Of a stretch of DNA of 14,858 nt, positions 8,100 to 14,858 are shown in pieces; position 1 is the first letter of the stretch; each line of letters starts with the position of its first letter. A model generated the notes under the pieces. That model had not been told where the DNA came from. It was given only the letters and a program-made list of their open reading frames with translations, and made no database searches. The position numbers and the translations under genes are program-made. Location of the stretch: NCBI GenBank assembly GCA_050013275.1, contig JBEKFO010000048.1, positions 1 through 14,858 on the forward strand. The letters are read 5' to 3'. The DNA is from Roseiarcus sp050013275. GTDB lineage: Bacteria > Pseudomonadota > Alphaproteobacteria > Rhizobiales > Beijerinckiaceae.

Positions 8100-9593
8100 C
8101 TACGGCTCGCCTTGCGGCGGTTCGAAGGCTCGGCCGAGAGGCTGAATGCGCACGCCCCGCCTCAATCGGCGATAGCCGAGACGCTCGGGATCGGCGATGT
8201 TCTCGCCGGGCGCGATCACGATCAGGATCTGCTTGGCGAGCGCCGCGAAGTCGGCGCGGAAGTGGACCGAGCTCTTCAGGGCGATGATCTTGTGCCCGGC
8301 GGGATCGACGCCGACATGGCGAAGCATCGCGCGATCCGCGGCCTGCTGGCGCCGGCTGGAGACGACGACCCGGACTCCGCCGATGCGAAGCTGCGCCATC
8401 GGCCCCAACTGCATCCGGCAGCCGCTGTAGAACGGCCCTGTCGCCGCGAAATTGCCGTCGCCGAGACGCTCGACATGGAACGTCCCGACGACGCTCTTCT
8501 CCGTAGAGCGCGCGCTCTTCGCGCCGAGGGCGATAGCGATATCGGCCCCTTCGCCGGCGGCGTGCGCCGCCGCGGCGGCTTCCGCGTCGCAGATCACCGC
8601 GACCACCCCGTCCGGCACGCGGGCCTCGATCATGGCGCGAAGAATTCCCACCGAATCGGAGGTCGCGCCCGCGCCCGGATTGTCTTGGGTGTCCGCGAGC
8701 AGCGCCGCGCCATCGACGCTCAGCGCGCGCGTTATCGCCTCCGACGGCTCCAGCAATTCGCCGGCGAAGGCGGCCTCCCGATCGAGCAACGCTCGCTCGA
8801 GGCGATCGGCCGAGGCGTCCGCCACTTGGCGATCGTCGCCGTAAACGACGACGGCCGGTCCACATTCGTCGAAGTCGGCAAGGGGAAATCCGGCCGCGAC
8901 GGCCGCGGAGATCACGCCGGGCAGTCGCTCCTCGGCTTCGACGATCGCCATCACGCTCGCCATCGGTTCTGCAAGCGTCGATTGCCAGTGAAGCGGGATA
9001 AGATAGGGAAGTTTGCGAAACGCCTTGTAAGGCCGCAATGAGGCGCTGGCCAGCAGCGACGCCGCGCGTCGTCCCGTTTCCTCCATGTCGACGTGCGGAT
9101 AGGTCCGATAGACCGCCAAGAAGTCGGCCGCCTCCACCATCAGCCGCGTGATGTTGGCGTGAAAGTCAAGCGCTGCGACGATCTTGGTGTCCGGCCCAAC
9201 GGCTTCGCGCACCCTGCGAAGGATTTCGCCCTCGCCGTCGGCGACGCGCTCGCACACCATCGCGCCGTGAAGATCGAGGAAGACCCCGTCCACCCGACCG
9301 GCGTCCGCCAGGCGATCGACGAGTTCGCCGACGATCGTCTCGAAGGCCGATTGCGTCACCACGCCGGATGGGGCGGCCGAAGCCCAGATCGTCGGGACCA
9401 CATCGAAGCCGAGCGTCTCGGCCTGCGCGAGAAAGCCGGCCACCGGCAGATTGAGCCCGCGCACGGCGGGAGCGATCTCGTCGGCTCTTACGATGCCCGG
9501 CCACGCGTCGGGGGTGGCGAAGTCCTCGTAGGTCGTTCGGGCCTCGGCGAACGTGTTGGTCTCGTGAAGAAAGCCGCCGACTGCGACGCGCAT
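8100..9593 (-). CDS. M81-family (MlrC-like) metallopeptidase/hydrolase
   Basis: 497 aa, full length for the family. The N-terminus MRVAVGGFLHETNTFAE (1-17) is the hallmark of MlrC-type proteins and fixes the start. Other family blocks are FLDLHGAMV (105-113), ALDFHANIT (141-149), YRTYPHVDMEETG (162-174), DTQDNPGAGATSDS (301-314) and, in the C-terminal domain, ALKSSVHFRADF (438-449) and PGENIADPERLGY (462-474). The Asp and His residues in these blocks are the likely metal ligands. The named member hydrolyses a peptide bond in the linear microcystin tetrapeptide, but most relatives have no known substrate. It is 84 nt downstream of the FAD oxidoreductase gene and probably co-transcribed. Because the neighbouring pathway lacks an obvious gamma-glutamyl amidase, this enzyme is a candidate for that step (inference). 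Confidence 0.9.
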   Translation of the reverse strand: MRVAVGGFLHETNTFAEARTTYEDFATPDAWPGIVRADEIAPAVRGLNLPVAGFLAQAETLGFDVVPTIWASAAPSGVVTQSAFETIVGELVDRLADAGRVDGVFLDLHGAMVCERVADGEGEILRRVREAVGPDTKIVAALDFHANITRLMVEAADFLAVYRTYPHVDMEETGRRAASLLASASLRPYKAFRKLPYLIPLHWQSTLAEPMASVMAIVEAEERLPGVISAAVAAGFPLADFDECGPAVVVYGDDRQVADASADRLERALLDREAAFAGELLEPSEAITRALSVDGAALLADTQDNPGAGATSDSVGILRAMIEARVPDGVVAVICDAEAAAAAHAAGEGADIAIALGAKSARSTEKSVVGTFHVERLGDGNFAATGPFYSGCRMQLGPMAQLRIGGVRVVVSSRRQQAADRAMLRHVGVDPAGHKIIALKSSVHFRADFAALAKQILIVIAPGENIADPERLGYRRLRRGVRIQPLGRAFEPPQGEP

Positions 9594-9637
9594 CTGACAA
9601 CCGCCATGTTTCGAAGGTCTGGGTCTAAAGGAATGCC

Positions 9638-9656
9638 GAGCAGGGCGCCCTTGCTC
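9638..9656 (-). terminator. Imperfect hairpin between FAD oxidoreductase and M81 genes
   Basis: GAGCA-GGG (9638-9645) pairs with CCC-TGCTC (9648-9656) with one bulged T. It lies in the 84-nt gap before the M81 gene. A short T-containing stretch follows on the minus strand. It may only weaken read-through. The remainder of the gap shows nothing else, and the M81 gene has only a weak GGCGG ribosome binding site. Confidence 0.22.
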
Positions 9657-9677
9657 AGCGATGACGCCTTGCGGCGC

Positions 9678-12125
9678 TCACATCTTCACGCGCTCCATTT
9701 TCGGATCGAACAAGGGGCCAGTGTGGACGGCGCACGGCAAGCGCTGCATCGCTACTTCAAGCTCGTATGATCCCGATCTGACGAATTGCTCGTCCAAACC
9801 GCCGTCCGGCTGGCGGATGTAGCCATAACCGATCGGCTTCCCGATCGTGTGGCCGAAGCCGCCGCTGGTGAGCCAACCCACCCGCTCGCCGTTGCGATAG
9901 ATCGTCTCGCGACCCAACAGGACGACATCCGGATCGTCGACGGTGAAGCCTGCGAGCATTTTGCGCAACTTGGTCGCGCGCTGCGTTTCGAGCGCCTCGC
10001 GGCCGAGAAACGGGATGTTCGTCTTGAGTTTGACCGCCCACCCCAACCCCGCTTCGAGCGGCGTGTGATCGGGGCCGATATCCGAGCCCCAGGCGCGATA
10101 TCCTTTCTCGAGCCGCAGGCTTTCGATGGCGCGATATCCGGCGTTGGCGATCCCGAACTCGGCGCCGGCGGCCATGACGGCCTCATAGACCGTGACCGCG
10201 AACTCGACCGGCAAATGAAGCTCCCATCCCAGCTCGCCGACATAGGTTATGCGAAGGGCCATCAGAGGCGCGCCGGCGACGCGGATGGTTCTGATTTGGC
10301 CGAAGGGCAACCCGGCGTTGGAGACGTCGTCGCGCGTCAGCTTCTCGAGCACGCGCCGCGCGTTCGGGCCCATCAGGCTGAGCACGGCGTAGGCGGAGGT
10401 CACGTCGACGAGATGGGCGTCCAACCCTTGCGGGATATTGCGGCGAATCCAGTCGAAGTCGTGGCTGGCGAAGCCCGTTCCAGTGACGATGTAATAGGAC
10501 GTCGGCGAAAGCCGGCCGATGGTGAGGTCGCATTCGATCCCGCCCTTGGCGTTCAGCATCTGGGTGTAAATCAGGCTGCCGACCGGGCGCGCGACGTCGT
10601 TTGCTGAGATCCACGACAGCGCGGCCGCTGCGTCCTTGCCCACCATAAGGAATTTCGCGAAAGAGGTCTGGTCGAAGACGGTCACCGCCTCGCGGGTGGT
10701 CTTGTGCTCGCGGGCGACCGCGTCGACCCAATTGGGCCGAGCGAATGTGTATCGGTCCTTGCCTTCCTCGCCCGGCAGAGCGAACCAATTTGGACGCTCC
10801 CACCCAAGCTTCTCGCCGAACACCGCGCGGTGGCCTTTGAGAAGGTCGTAGAGCGGGGAGCGGCGGAGGGGGCGCCCGCTGTCGTATTCCTCTTGCGGCC
10901 ACGCGATGGTGTAATGCTTGCCGTAGGCTTCGAGCGTGCGCTCGCGGACCCAGCGCACGTCCTGATGGTTACGGCCGAAGCGCAGAATGTCGACCGGCCA
11001 CAGATCGTAAGGCGGACGGCCGCCGACGATCCATTCGGCGAGCACCTTGCCGGCGCCGCCGGCCGAGGCGATGCCGAACGCGTTGAAGCCGGCGCCGACG
11101 AAGAAGCCCGACAGCTCCGGCGCCTGGCCGAGGATGAAGTTGCCGTCCGGGGTGAAGCTTTCCGGCCCGTTGATGAGCTGCTTGACGCCCGCCGTCTGAA
11201 GCGCGGGGACGCGACCCAAAGCGAGCTCCATCACCGGCTCGAAATGGTCGAAATTCGACGGCAGGAGCTGGAAGTTGAAATTCTTGGGAAAGCCGTCCTC
11301 CGCCCACGGGATCGGGTTGGGCTCGTAGCCGCCCATGACGAGGCCGCCGACCTCCTCTTTGTAATAGGTGAGGCGGTCCGGGTCGCGCAGCGTCGGCAGG
11401 TTGGACGTGACGCCGGGAATCGCTTCGGTCACCATGTACTGGTGCTGGATAGACACCAGCGGCACATTCGCGCCCGCCATGGCGCCGACTTCGCGCGCCC
11501 ATTGGCCGGCGCAGTTCACCACGACCTCGCAGGCGATGCGGCCGCGCGACGTCTGGACGGCCTTCACCCTGCCGTGCTCGACCTCGAACCCCGTGACCTC
11601 GGTGTCCTCGATGATGCGCGCGCCGTTCATCCGCGCGCCCTTGGCGAGGGACTGGGTGATGTCAGAGGGGTTGGCCTGGCCGTCGGTCGGCAGAAAGGCG
11701 GCCCCGACGACGTCCGAGACGTCCATCAGCGGCCACAGGTCGCGCGCCTCCTTCGGGGTGAGAAGGTGCATTTCCAGGCCGAACGAGCGCGCGGTGGTGG
11801 CCTGCCGCTTGACCTCGGTCCATCGCTCGGGGTTGCAGGCGAGGCGCAAGCCGCCGTTCATCTTCCAACCCGTCGCCAGCCCGGTTTCCTTTTCGAGCGT
11901 CCGATAGAGCTTGACCGACTCGCCGAGCAATTGGGTGATGTTGGCGTTCGACCGTAGCTGGCCGACGAGGCCCGCCGCGTGGAACGTGCTTCCCGAGGTC
12001 AGCTTGTGGCGCTCGAGGAGAACGGTGTCCTTCCAACCGAGCTTCGCCAGGTGATAGGCCGTCGAAGTCCCGATGATGCCACCGCCGACGATGACGACCT
12101 GCGCCTGCGTCGGAAAGTCCGCCAT
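9678..12125 (-). CDS. Dimethylglycine/sarcosine dehydrogenase-like FAD oxidoreductase fused to GcvT domain
   Basis: 815 aa, the size of DMGDH-type two-domain enzymes. The N-terminal DAO domain (about 8-370) has the dinucleotide motif VIVGGGIIG (11-19) and SGSTFHAAGL (44-53), whose H49 matches the His that binds FAD covalently in DMGDH/SDH proteins. NGPESFTPDGNF (319-330) and GAGFNAFGIASAGG (345-358) complete the FAD fold. The C-terminal GcvT/aminomethyltransferase region (about 430-810) has DQTSFAKF (485-492), YVGELGWELHLP (628-639) and ESLRLEKGYRAWGSDI (668-683). Such enzymes oxidatively demethylate N-methylglycines and pass C1 to tetrahydrofolate. The start is ATG 12125 with GGGAG 7 nt upstream. 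It leads a two-gene block with the M81 gene. The exact N-methyl substrate is not determined. Confidence 0.91.
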   Translation of the reverse strand: MADFPTQAQVVIVGGGIIGTSTAYHLAKLGWKDTVLLERHKLTSGSTFHAAGLVGQLRSNANITQLLGESVKLYRTLEKETGLATGWKMNGGLRLACNPERWTEVKRQATTARSFGLEMHLLTPKEARDLWPLMDVSDVVGAAFLPTDGQANPSDITQSLAKGARMNGARIIEDTEVTGFEVEHGRVKAVQTSRGRIACEVVVNCAGQWAREVGAMAGANVPLVSIQHQYMVTEAIPGVTSNLPTLRDPDRLTYYKEEVGGLVMGGYEPNPIPWAEDGFPKNFNFQLLPSNFDHFEPVMELALGRVPALQTAGVKQLINGPESFTPDGNFILGQAPELSGFFVGAGFNAFGIASAGGAGKVLAEWIVGGRPPYDLWPVDILRFGRNHQDVRWVRERTLEAYGKHYTIAWPQEEYDSGRPLRRSPLYDLLKGHRAVFGEKLGWERPNWFALPGEEGKDRYTFARPNWVDAVAREHKTTREAVTVFDQTSFAKFLMVGKDAAAALSWISANDVARPVGSLIYTQMLNAKGGIECDLTIGRLSPTSYYIVTGTGFASHDFDWIRRNIPQGLDAHLVDVTSAYAVLSLMGPNARRVLEKLTRDDVSNAGLPFGQIRTIRVAGAPLMALRITYVGELGWELHLPVEFAVTVYEAVMAAGAEFGIANAGYRAIESLRLEKGYRAWGSDIGPDHTPLEAGLGWAVKLKTNIPFLGREALETQRATKLRKMLAGFTVDDPDVVLLGRETIYRNGERVGWLTSGGFGHTIGKPIGYGYIRQPDGGLDEQFVRSGSYELEVAMQRLPCAVHTGPLFDPKMERVKM

Positions 12126-12198
12126 GTCCGTTCTCCCGGGAAAGCAGTGGAGCCGCCGCGGCCCCCGGCGTGCTCAGGCGCCCGCTTCTTGACCGCTG

Positions 12199-12229
12199 GG
12201 GATGCCCCACACGCCTTCGCAAGTCAACA
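12199..12229 (-). promoter_or_regulatory. Candidate promoter of FAD oxidoreductase/M81 block
   Basis: Minus-strand TTGACT (12227-12222) matches the -35 consensus at 5 of 6 positions. At 17 nt spacing the -10 position reads CATCCC, which is poor, so activation or a different -10 must be allowed for. The element TGTTGACTTGCG (12229-12218) matches the permease promoter TGTTGACATGCG at 11 of 12 positions, and both lie roughly 100 nt ahead of their genes. Confidence 0.4.
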
Positions 12230-12252
12230 AATACCCACACATCTCGCGGTCG

Positions 12253-12290
12253 ATTTCGTGCCATTTTGTGGAATGTAGCCCAATTTCGTG
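12253..12290. promoter_or_regulatory. Three phased direct repeats, candidate operator
   Basis: ATTTCGTG (12253-12260), ATTTTGTG (12263-12270) and ATTTCGTG (12283-12290) start 10 and then 20 bp apart, so they lie on one face of the helix. They sit 26-63 bp upstream of the candidate -35. DeoR-type regulators often bind direct repeats, so this is a candidate site for the regulator at 7252-8055. Related octamers occur near the permease promoter. Confidence 0.4.
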
Positions 12291-12307
12291 TGGCTCGATG
12301 GTCGAAT

Positions 12308-12358
12308 CGGCGGCGACGCCACCATTCGCCGCCGCCTTTCGGCGCCGCTAGGGGCGCC
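12308..12358 (-). terminator. GC-rich hairpins downstream of STAND gene
   Basis: CGGCGGCGA (12308-12316) pairs with TCGCCGCCG (12326-12334), a 9-bp stem with a 9-nt loop. Closer to the gene, GGCGCC at 12341-12346 and again at 12353-12358 can form a 6-bp stem. No U-run follows on the minus strand. Position just past the TGA at 12367 supports a role in ending or stabilising the STAND transcript. Confidence 0.35.
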
Positions 12359-12366
12359 TGCGGGCG

Positions 12367-14858
12367 TCATTTCGGCGCCGATCCCGCACGATCTTCGGCC
12401 AGCAGTCGCGCCACGATCGCGTCGGCCTCTTTTCGCCACACGCGGTTTTCCGGGCGAGCGTCGGCGAGCGCTCGCGCGATCGTCAGCGCGGCTTCGAACT
12501 CGCGCCGCGCGCCGGCGGGGTCTTGCGCGCTGGCCAGAGCCTCGCCGAAGTGGAGATGGCCCATCTCCAGACCGCGGCGCCAGTCGGCATTGGCCGGATC
12601 AAGCGCACTGAGGCTTTGCATCGCCGCGATCGCCGTTTCGAATTCGGCCCGCGCGCCGGCGAGGTCGCCGCCGCGCCAAGCGGCGGCCGCTGCGCCGACC
12701 TCGCTTAAGGCCAGATCGTATCGCCATCGGGCGTTCCCCGGATCGAGCGCGGCGAGGTCGCGCCAGATCGCGGCCGCCTCCTGGAAGTCCTGCGCCGCCG
12801 CCGCGGCGTCGCCCTTTTCGAGCTGCGCGCGCCCTCGCAGTCGGCGCGCGAAGGCGAGTTGCGCCTTTCTGATCGCGCTCGCCGGATCGGCTGTGACCAA
12901 CGGCGCAAGAATGTCGATCGCGGCCTGCAGTTGATCGAGCGCGCCGGTCAGGTCCTTCGTTTCCCGCAACGCGTCGCCGAGCATCGCTTGCGTCACCGCG
13001 TAATAGCCGAGATGAACCGCTGCGCCCGCATCCTTGGCGGCGACGAGCTTCTCGATGGCGAGAGCGGTCTGATAGGCCTCGATCGCGCCCGGCCAGTCGC
13101 CGGCGCGCGCGAGCGCGTCGCCTTGCCCTCGGCGCGCAAGGGCAAGGGTGGCGGAGTAGCCGCCATGGGCGGGATACCGATCGCTGATCGTCTGCATGGC
13201 GTCCGCCGCCGCGCGGTACGCTTCGTCGCCCTTCACAAGATCTCCCTGCGCCAGCATCGCGTCGGCGACGCGCATCCGCGCGACGACGAGGCCCTGCTTC
13301 CAGGAGGCGTCGTCCGAAGCCGTGATCGCCGGCCGATCGAGCGCTGACACGGCGATCTCGAACTCGGCGAGCGCGGCGCCGATATTGCCCCGAGCGGCTG
13401 AGACTTCGCCCAAGCCGAGATGAACGAGGGCGCGCGAGTCCTGCCGGGCGCCGTCGTCTGGAACGGCGGCGGCGGCCGGATCGACGAAAGCGCGCGCCTC
13501 GTCGAATTCGGCGGCTGCTTGCGCGATCGCGCCCGCGGCGATTTCGGCCTCCCCGAGCTTTTCTTCGCTGGCCGCGAGCAACGGCGGCGCTTTCGGATCG
13601 GGCGCGCTTTGCGCGGCGAGCGCGCTTACGATCGACACGGCTTCGCGCGCCTCGCCGAGCGCCTGGCTCGTCCGGCCTTCGCGCAAATGCAAAGCCGCGA
13701 AGGCGTCCAGCAGACGAACGCGCGCTTCGCCGACGGCCGGCGCGTCCTCGATCGACTTCAGTCGATCGATCGCGTCTTGCGCGGCGGTCAACAGGCTTCT
13801 CGAAATGGCCAGGGTTATGCCGCCGGCCTGGACCCTGTCGACGAGGTCCGAGGTCGCGCCGAGCGCCAGCGCAAAATTGTGTTCCGCCTGCTCGGCGCGC
13901 TTGATCGCCAAGCGGCGCTGGTCGAGCGCATAGACCGCGGCGCCGACGGCGATCAGCAACAGCGCCGTGACGACGGTCGCGAAACGTTCGAGACGTTTGC
14001 GTTTGGCCGCTTCTTCGGCGCGCAGCCGTTCCCCCTCGCGCCGTCGCTCTTCTTCGAGCCGGGCGTTTTCCGCGTCCTGCGACGCCTCGATGAACGCGAT
14101 CGTCTCGCCGTCGAGCGCTTCGCGGCGCTGGGCGAGGATTTCAGCCGCCTCGGCGAGCGGACGCCCGCGCGGCAGCAGGAATTCGGCGCGACGGCCTTCC
14201 TGGCGCCATTGCGTCTCGGCCGCCTCGGCTCGCGCCCGCGCGCGCAGAAACACGCGATCGGCGTCGATCAGCGCGGCGGCGCGCGGCCAGCGAGCAATGA
14301 ACGCTTCGTGCGCGAGACGGACCCACGGCCCGTCCGCGATCAGCAGCCGCGCCGCGACGAACGCCTCGAGCAGACGCGCGCGGCCCTCCGGCTTGATCAG
14401 CCGCTCGCGCCGGCCGACGCGGCCGCTCGCCGTTTCCAGGCCCGCCCAGGTCACCATCTCCCTGAGCAGCGCCGGCAGTTCGCCCTGCGCGCTTGCGTCG
14501 AGCGCGTCGAACGCGCTTTCCGCGCGCCGTTCGATCGCGCCTTCGATTCCGCCGAGGCGATCGTAGGCGGCGACCGTCAGCGCGTTTTCGCCGCGGTCGC
14601 GGTCGTTGAACAGCTCGTCGAGCGTAAACTGCAATAGCGGCAGGGAGCCCGGCTGGCGCGCCGCGGCGATGAGCTCGTCGTCGAGGCCGACGCCCGATGG
14701 CGCGCGCCGTTCGTAACGCAGACCGGCCGCCTTGGCCGGCGCCCTGACGATCTCCTCGATTTCCGCGGGGCTCGGCGGGGCGAGATCGAACGAAAGGCCC
14801 TCGCCCTTCAGCGCGACCAGCTCGGCGACAGACTGGAACTCGGCGTAGAAGTCGCTGC
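12367..14858 (-). CDS. C-terminal part of a STAND NTPase (nSTAND1-type) with membrane segment and TPR repeats
   Basis: The frame is open to the right edge, so the gene is partial: 829 codons visible, N-terminus missing. Residues are numbered from the first full codon at 14856. Residues 1-200 match the end of nSTAND1 NTPases: PPSPAEIEEIVRAPAKAAGL (about 28-47), SLPLLQFTLDELF (71-83) and VRLAHEAFIARWPR (179-192). A charged coiled coil (about 260-290) leads into one hydrophobic segment (about 292-312), and TPR-like helical repeats fill about 370-820, with recurring DPxNxxW at unit boundaries. STAND proteins are ATP-driven signalling switches whose C-terminal repeats sense a trigger. The P-loop and N-terminal effector (TIR, CHAT, protease, cyclase or DNA-binding in relatives) are not in view. 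The TTG at 14634 is an internal Leu, not the start. Confidence 0.85.
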   Translation of the reverse strand, partial: SDFYAEFQSVAELVALKGEGLSFDLAPPSPAEIEEIVRAPAKAAGLRYERRAPSGVGLDDELIAAARQPGSLPLLQFTLDELFNDRDRGENALTVAAYDRLGGIEGAIERRAESAFDALDASAQGELPALLREMVTWAGLETASGRVGRRERLIKPEGRARLLEAFVAARLLIADGPWVRLAHEAFIARWPRAAALIDADRVFLRARARAEAAETQWRQEGRRAEFLLPRGRPLAEAAEILAQRREALDGETIAFIEASQDAENARLEEERRREGERLRAEEAAKRKRLERFATVVTALLLIAVGAAVYALDQRRLAIKRAEQAEHNFALALGATSDLVDRVQAGGITLAISRSLLTAAQDAIDRLKSIEDAPAVGEARVRLLDAFAALHLREGRTSQALGEAREAVSIVSALAAQSAPDPKAPPLLAASEEKLGEAEIAAGAIAQAAAEFDEARAFVDPAAAAVPDDGARQDSRALVHLGLGEVSAARGNIGAALAEFEIAVSALDRPAITASDDASWKQGLVVARMRVADAMLAQGDLVKGDEAYRAAADAMQTISDRYPAHGGYSATLALARRGQGDALARAGDWPGAIEAYQTALAIEKLVAAKDAGAAVHLGYYAVTQAMLGDALRETKDLTGALDQLQAAIDILAPLVTADPASAIRKAQLAFARRLRGRAQLEKGDAAAAAQDFQEAAAIWRDLAALDPGNARWRYDLALSEVGAAAAAWRGGDLAGARAEFETAIAAMQSLSALDPANADWRRGLEMGHLHFGEALASAQDPAGARREFEAALTIARALADARPENRVWRKEADAIVARLLAEDRAGSAPK

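Larger units (their letters stand above)
12126..12366. promoter_or_regulatory. Control region ahead of the FAD oxidoreductase gene
   Basis: 241 nt between the STAND gene stop and the oxidoreductase start, with no gene visible. It contains the ribosome binding site (12133-12137), a promoter-like element shared with the permease operon (12218-12229), three phased direct octamers (12253-12290) and GC-rich hairpins next to the STAND gene end. Confidence 0.6.

Noticed and set aside
7030..8865. 611-codon minus-strand frame running antisense to DeoR and into the M81 gene
   Set aside because: It is arginine-rich low-complexity protein, overlaps two well-supported genes, and resembles no family; it is a product of high GC content.
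10704..11957. 417-codon plus-strand frame antisense to the FAD oxidoreductase
   Set aside because: Same antisense artefact; the minus-strand protein is fully conserved across this stretch.
14634..14634. TTG at 14634 as start of the STAND protein
   Set aside because: The codons upstream to the window edge are open and encode the conserved SLPL that precedes LQFTLDEL, so the TTG is an internal leucine.
13420..14637. 405-codon plus-strand frame antisense to the STAND gene
   Set aside because: No family features, and the opposite strand gives clear nSTAND1 motifs.
12367..14858. Calling the STAND gene an antiphage defence gene
   Set aside because: The effector domain is outside the window, and the neighbours seen are metabolic, so defence is only one possibility.
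1..14858. CRISPR arrays, tRNA, rRNA or insertion sequences
   Set aside because: No regular spaced repeats, no cloverleaf-like tRNA sequence, and no transposase or terminal repeats were found on reading.

Overview
The window is GC-rich (roughly two-thirds by eye), dense, and uses GTG and TTG starts. The protein families fit an alphaproteobacterium of the Rhizobiales/Hyphomicrobiales type: a PuuA-like glutamine synthetase operon with an APC permease, an M81 peptidase and a dimethylglycine-dehydrogenase-like flavoprotein. No rRNA, tRNA, insertion sequence, integrase or CRISPR array is visible. I read the organism from gene content only, so it stays tentative.

Layout. (1) 142-6784, minus strand: a five-gene operon transcribed as APC permease, choline-kinase-like phosphotransferase, glutamine-synthetase-like ligase, aldehyde dehydrogenase and iron-containing alcohol dehydrogenase. 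Gaps are 12-20 nt, except 82 nt after the permease, where a strong hairpin sits. (2) 6785-7251: a 467-nt divergent control region. (3) 7252-8055, plus strand: a DeoR-family regulator. (4) 8100-12125, minus strand: an FAD oxidoreductase/GcvT fusion followed by an M81 (MlrC-like) metallopeptidase, converging on the regulator gene. (5) 12126-12366: a 241-nt promoter region. (6) 12367 to the right edge, minus strand: the C-terminal 829 residues of a large STAND-type NTPase with a membrane segment and TPR repeats; its P-loop and N-terminal effector lie outside the window.

How the genes may work together (inference). The permease would import an amine, the GS-like ligase would gamma-glutamylate it, the alcohol and aldehyde dehydrogenases would oxidise a hydroxyl end to an acid, a hydrolase (perhaps the M81 enzyme) would release the product, and the FAD/GcvT enzyme would demethylate an N-methyl glycine product with transfer of C1 to folate. 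An (N-methyl)ethanolamine-like substrate would fit all the enzymes plus the choline/ethanolamine-kinase-like protein, but nothing in the sequence proves the substrate. The two catabolic blocks share an almost identical 12-nt promoter element (6883-6894 and 12218-12229), and the second is preceded by phased direct repeats. Together these suggest one regulon under the DeoR protein. The STAND gene looks unrelated to the catabolic cluster.
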